Assembly: GCA_037577475.1 (NCBI GenBank)
Contig: CM075202.1
Location: 9,506,501 to 9,570,500, forward strand
Direction: 5' to 3'
Length of the DNA: 64,000 bases
Source of the DNA: Chaunax sp. Z400
Lineage: Eukaryota; Chordata; Actinopteri; Lophiiformes; Chaunacidae
Shown here piece by piece: positions 60,121 through 64,000 of the stretch; positions within the stretch are counted from its first letter, which is position 1, and every line of letters begins with the position of its first letter. The notes beneath the pieces are model-generated. The model made no database searches. It was not told the DNA's origin and saw nothing but the letters and a program-made list of their open reading frames with translations. A program made the position numbers and the translations under genes.

Positions 60121-62235
60121 GTAAATGCACACTGTGCACAAACACAAAACTTTCTCCTGCTCTCTCCTGCAGAGCAACATAATTTGAGCAAAGCAAGTTC
60201 CAGCTAAAAGAACAAATGTTTTCTTTGTTTTCTTTTTGCAAACCATTTAACCATTTGTCTCTTCCTGATAAGGTGTCATGATTGGTGTATTGGGCATTGA
60301 AATTCTGCAATCTAATAGGTATTTTTTATTATTCAGCTGTGCTTCAGAGCGCTGCAGCCCACTGGTTGAGAATACTTGATGTGGGGTAGTTGAGCACCCC
60401 TTTAGTTGCCAAGCTCCACACTAATGTATGAAGGAATGCTGCTGGTGCTGCCCACAGAGGGCCTAGCTCCATGCAGCTCACTACCCAGTGGGTCCACAAA
60501 TACAACAGCAAGTGTTAAGTATAATGCTAACTTCATAAATGCTCTATGACATATTCATGGTGAATGAAATTGGTTTGATCCCTTAGAAAATGCCATATTT
60601 ACTCAATTTGTAAAACTGAAAAATGGCCACGTTGTCGCATTTTTATGATTAGCTGTTACTTTGCAGCATAGACTTGTTTGAAATTTCCATCTTAAATAAA
60701 GTGAGGCCGTTAGGTGTCAGAAATATAAAAACACTGCTGGACAAACAATGATTCAGCTGCCCCTCCACAGATTTGGCTCATGCTGATATTAAGTTACCTC
60801 AGCTTTTTTAATTTAGCCCGTGTCCAAATGTTCTGTGCTCATATATTTTTGTGTGTCGTTATTGGTTTCCAGCTTAATAGGAGGCCTCTTCTGCTTGAAG
60901 TTAGCCATGTGGTTTTGGTTGGGTTGACAGATATGGCTTCGATGGATGGCTGATTTATCATGCTCTTCCTTTTAATGACTGCAGGCAGACATCCTGTTCT
61001 CACAGCTTTGAGATGATGGATTGGAACACATTAGAAATCATAGCTTTGGATACAGAGATATGTTTAGCATCTGATCATAGGTTAAGTGCTCTTTCTGTGT
61101 GGCCTTCATCTATAGTTTTCCATCATGTGATGGTCACAGTAATGAGGATTACCGCTGGACATTTAGTAGTTTGGGAAGGCTTCATCCTGTAAAGAGATAA
61201 GGCAGGGGAAAGAGGAAGCGATTAGGGCAGATTTTGCATGCCCAAGAAGAGAGGAAAAGAGCTGAGTGGGCCGTTGAGCCTGAAGCCCAGCACAGGAGGA
61301 GGATAAGGATGTGAATGGAGCAAGATGAAGAGAGGAGGATTAGGAGAATGGAGACTGTGAGAGCCTGCAGCTGTCCCGCCACTCTGCAATGTTTGGCACT
61401 GTAATATAGGAGAGAAAAACCATGAAGGAAGGAATATGAGTCAACACCTTATTGACAGCCCTAAAAGGTATCAGTCGGTATCAGCCCACGCTATATGGAT
61501 TAAACTTTTCCTTGCATTTCGGTGCTGCCCTTTTTCAAACAATTTGTCTGGGTTTTCTTTATCAAGGGTAAGAGTAGCTTCAGACAGAATTCCTTCTATT
61601 GCAGTATTGTGATAACACAGTATTGCTAAAGAGTACTGGTGACCAGCTTTCTTTCCAGCTGAATGTTTCCACCTGCCTGCACAGCTTCATACTCAAGGCT
61701 TAAAAGCTGTGGCGCAGCACCACTAGTAAAACTAGAGCAAAAAAGTGAAATGCATGGTGAAGGTAATACACAAGAGGATATAATGCAAGAAAGACAGGCA
61801 GAAGAGACCGAGATAAACTGAGAATAAGAGCCTCAGAACGGACATGCAGTGAGTCAGAGTAGTGAGTGACTATTGTATCTTGTGAAGTGTGTCCAGAAAT
61901 CAGTGGCTGCAAGCCAACATCATGCAGCCGCCTCCCTTAGGACCAAGAGCAGATGGTTGGAGAAGGTCACAATGTTCAAGAGCCACGTTAATAGGAGCAC
62001 ACTTAGCAAGTGGTGCTCCTTAGGGACCTGGCCTTTACGCAAAGACCTGTCATTTTGGAAAGGGTACAGTATGGTAGATGATGCAATCATCCATACTCCA
62101 CAAGACCCACTCCGTCTCCGGTGATTGTCTTTATCACAACACCAGATTTCTAGGCCAGTTCTTGTCCATTATTGACATTTAACATGAATCATGAATCATT
62201 TTTTTGGGACCAAGAAGGTTACTCAGTCACTCTTA

Positions 62236-62345
62236 AGCACCATTTCCACTGCATAACACCGGCTCTACTCGACTCGACTCTACCCGCCTTTTTTGCGTTT
62301 CCATTAGGTAAAAAGTACCTGGCACACATGGAATATCCTGCACAG
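62236..62345 (+). mobile_element. Miniature transposon-like fragment (CTCGACTCG type)
   Basis: CACCATTTCCACTGCATAAC is followed by CTCTACTCGACTCGACTC, then CCTTTTTTGCGTTTCCATTA and AAAAAGTACCTGG. This order is familiar from a very common fish miniature element of the form 'TTTCCATTGC...CTCGACTCG...TTTTTTGCGTTTCCATTAGG...AAAGTACC'. Only one end is recognisable; termini and target duplication are unresolved. It lies inside sash1 intron 2. Open frames across it are not coding. Confidence 0.55.
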
Positions 62346-63906
62346 CACAAGGGCCAAAGTTCACCTTAACACATTGACCTTTCCTTCTTTTCACACTCAG
62401 ACTACAAGATGAGGTTGAGGTAAAGATAAAGGAGGCACTGTACAAGGAAATGCATGGTACCATAAGAGAGTAGCCATTACCTCATTCAGAATCGACTTGT
62501 GTTAACTTAGTCTGCTCACAACCCATTTGAGAATTTTTTTTAAAAAATAAATTTCCCACAGGAAAGCCCCAGGGTGCCCAGTTAAGCTGTGGTCAGCCTG
62601 GCGACTGGTTTCTGTTCTCCAAAATGTTCACAGGTTGACTCTCAGTCCAGCAAGTGTACTGAACTTTTCTTTAACAGGAACCCTTTAGTTTCTTTTTCGG
62701 GGTTTTGGTTCCTTTTTTGTGACATGTTCTTGCAGTGCAAGACAATTTACAATTTACAAAAAACTTGTGCTTACATTTGGGTTTGTTTTTACTTGCACAA
62801 TGTGTCTGCCAGCTCCTGAGGGGCCTCTCAGTCATCAAGTAATGGCTTTCGGTTGTGGTAAATAGTGAAGCTCTCCCTAATAAGAACTGATGATAGAGAC
62901 TCTCTCGGAGATGACTATCGATGTGCCCACTTCCTGTCTGGTCTCTGCTGCATTGTTCCACTGCATCTTTGTGTTAGTTTTATGACTAGCATACACAAAG
63001 GGGGTTAAATAAACATCCCCCTTTAGGGAATGTGACCAAAGGATTACTGCTACCAAGCATGTTTCCTAGTGCCCCTATAGACAGCGAGAGTTTGGATGGC
63101 TCTCACTAGAATGCTGATTTGGTGATGCTTAAGTCTTACTGACGAAGTATTGCAAGTATTGAAAGAGCATGAGGAGTTAAGCATGAAATTCACCTTAACT
63201 GTCCAGAGAGCGATGGATTTTAGATCCATCCTTTAAACAATCCTATATTTTAGAATACAGCCTTGAAGACTAAATCCATTGATGCTTTGACTGAAATCCT
63301 TCAGTTGTTGGTCTCACTTTTGACTCCTGTCGAAACGCCTTTGACACAAAAATGCCTCAGTTGCTGTCACATTGATCTGCTAGCCTCAGGAATGCCCTGT
63401 GATGGTTTTCCAGCTCAGTGGCTTAACGGTTGGAGGTCAAGACTCTGAACAGACTTGTTTTGTTTTGCCGTGAGGTGAGGAACAGAGCGGTTAATAAGCT
63501 AATGCCTGGCTGAAGTGTCAAAGTGGCTCAGTTCAGCTGGGTTAAAACCACAGTGTAGAGGAAAGACAAACTCTGTCGTGAATTCTGCTGCTTATTTGTC
63601 CTTTCTACCTTCAGATGTGTGCCTCGAAATGCAGCAACTCCACATGCTCCAACTGCAGCCCTTGTTGCCATAAGATTACTTTCAAATAGTGTTGGCATAC
63701 CTCCTTTGTTGGGATAACCTTAGTGGAAACTAAGTGGTATATTTATGATGGTATTGTATGATACGGTTAGTCAGCATTGGGATTGTGACTCTGTCATTGG
63801 AATTTTTGTAATAACTTGGGTATTTGTCTTGAAGCACTGCAGGGCTTAGGAACACTCCACACTGCAGAAGCTCATATGCCAGAACTGCAAGTATGCACAT
63901 TCATAG

Positions 63907-63927
63907 ACACAAACACACACACACACT
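63907..63927. repeat. (AC)n microsatellite in sash1 intron 2
   Basis: Short AC array with one AAC interruption near its start. Confidence 0.88.
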
Positions 63928-64000
63928 CACCTCCTGGAAAGGAAATGGATAGAAGTGTTCCTGAGTGTGCTGATGGCTTTCTGTTTCTCGTAAATTAATG

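Larger units (their letters stand above)
60121..64000 (+). other. sash1: sash1 intron 2, 5' part (runs off the window)
   Basis: It begins with the donor GTAAAT. I looked for the next SASH1 exon, whose human product contains SPTSLQLRSQIEESLG, and did not find it before 64000, so the intron is at least 3.9 kb. It carries a miniature-transposon-like fragment at about 62236-62345 and a short (AC)n array at 63907-63927. No other gene is visible on either strand. Confidence 0.8.

Noticed and set aside
60330..60385. Reverse complement reads TATTCTCAACCAGTGG, reminiscent of a hAT terminus
   Set aside because: Too short and no partner end. Left unassigned.
63612..63687. Cysteine-rich mini frame (MCASKCSNSTCSNCSPCCHK...) after an acceptor-like TTCTACCTTCAG
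   Set aside because: Only 24 codons to a stop, does not resemble the next SASH1 segment, and would truncate SASH1. Likely chance.

Overview
The window looks like nuclear DNA from a ray-finned (teleost) fish. The evidence is an intron-split vertebrate gene, many long (CA/GT)n arrays, and copies of a dispersed repeat with tRNA-like promoter boxes that is very common in fish genomes. Apart from two exons there is no convincing coding sequence. Most open frames are short, often open on both strands, and frequently created by microsatellites or repeats. There are no operons, phage, CRISPR arrays, rRNA or canonical tRNA genes.

The one gene I can identify is the 5' end of sash1 (SAM and SH3 domain-containing protein 1), on the + strand. 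A CpG-enriched promoter/5' leader at about 51060-51656 is followed by coding exon 1 (51657-51764, 36 codons), an intron of about 8.2 kb, and coding exon 2 (59992-60120, 43 codons). The joined 79 residues match the N-terminus of vertebrate SASH1 as I remember it, including the LWTDVMG and NIDDLAQ...YYNTCFSDV blocks. Exon 3 and the SLY, SH3 and SAM domains lie beyond the right edge. I cannot tell whether this is the sash1a or sash1b duplicate.

Layout: 1-51 kb is a gene-poor upstream region with two copies of the fish repeat (1769-1932 on +, about 7561-7875 on -), a transposon-like fragment (about 7262-7330), microsatellites and several candidate regulatory stretches (about 12.4, 16.0, 19.5, 24.5, 27.4, 28.3, 35.0, 38.2 and 47.5 kb). 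A purine/pyrimidine-asymmetric block at 32.2-34.5 kb ends one segment with a good splice donor and could be an alternative noncoding 5' exon. 51.0-51.8 kb is the sash1 promoter and first coding exon, with a T10-G24 tract straight after its splice donor. 51.8-60 kb is intron 1. 60.1-64 kb is the start of intron 2, with one miniature-transposon-like fragment near 62.3 kb.

I found no clearly new biological system. The most checkable points are the sash1 first exons, several upstream AUGs in the leader, the homopolymer beside the exon 1 donor, possible distal first or antisense exons, and candidate enhancers in the upstream desert. Everything beyond the two exons is tentative.
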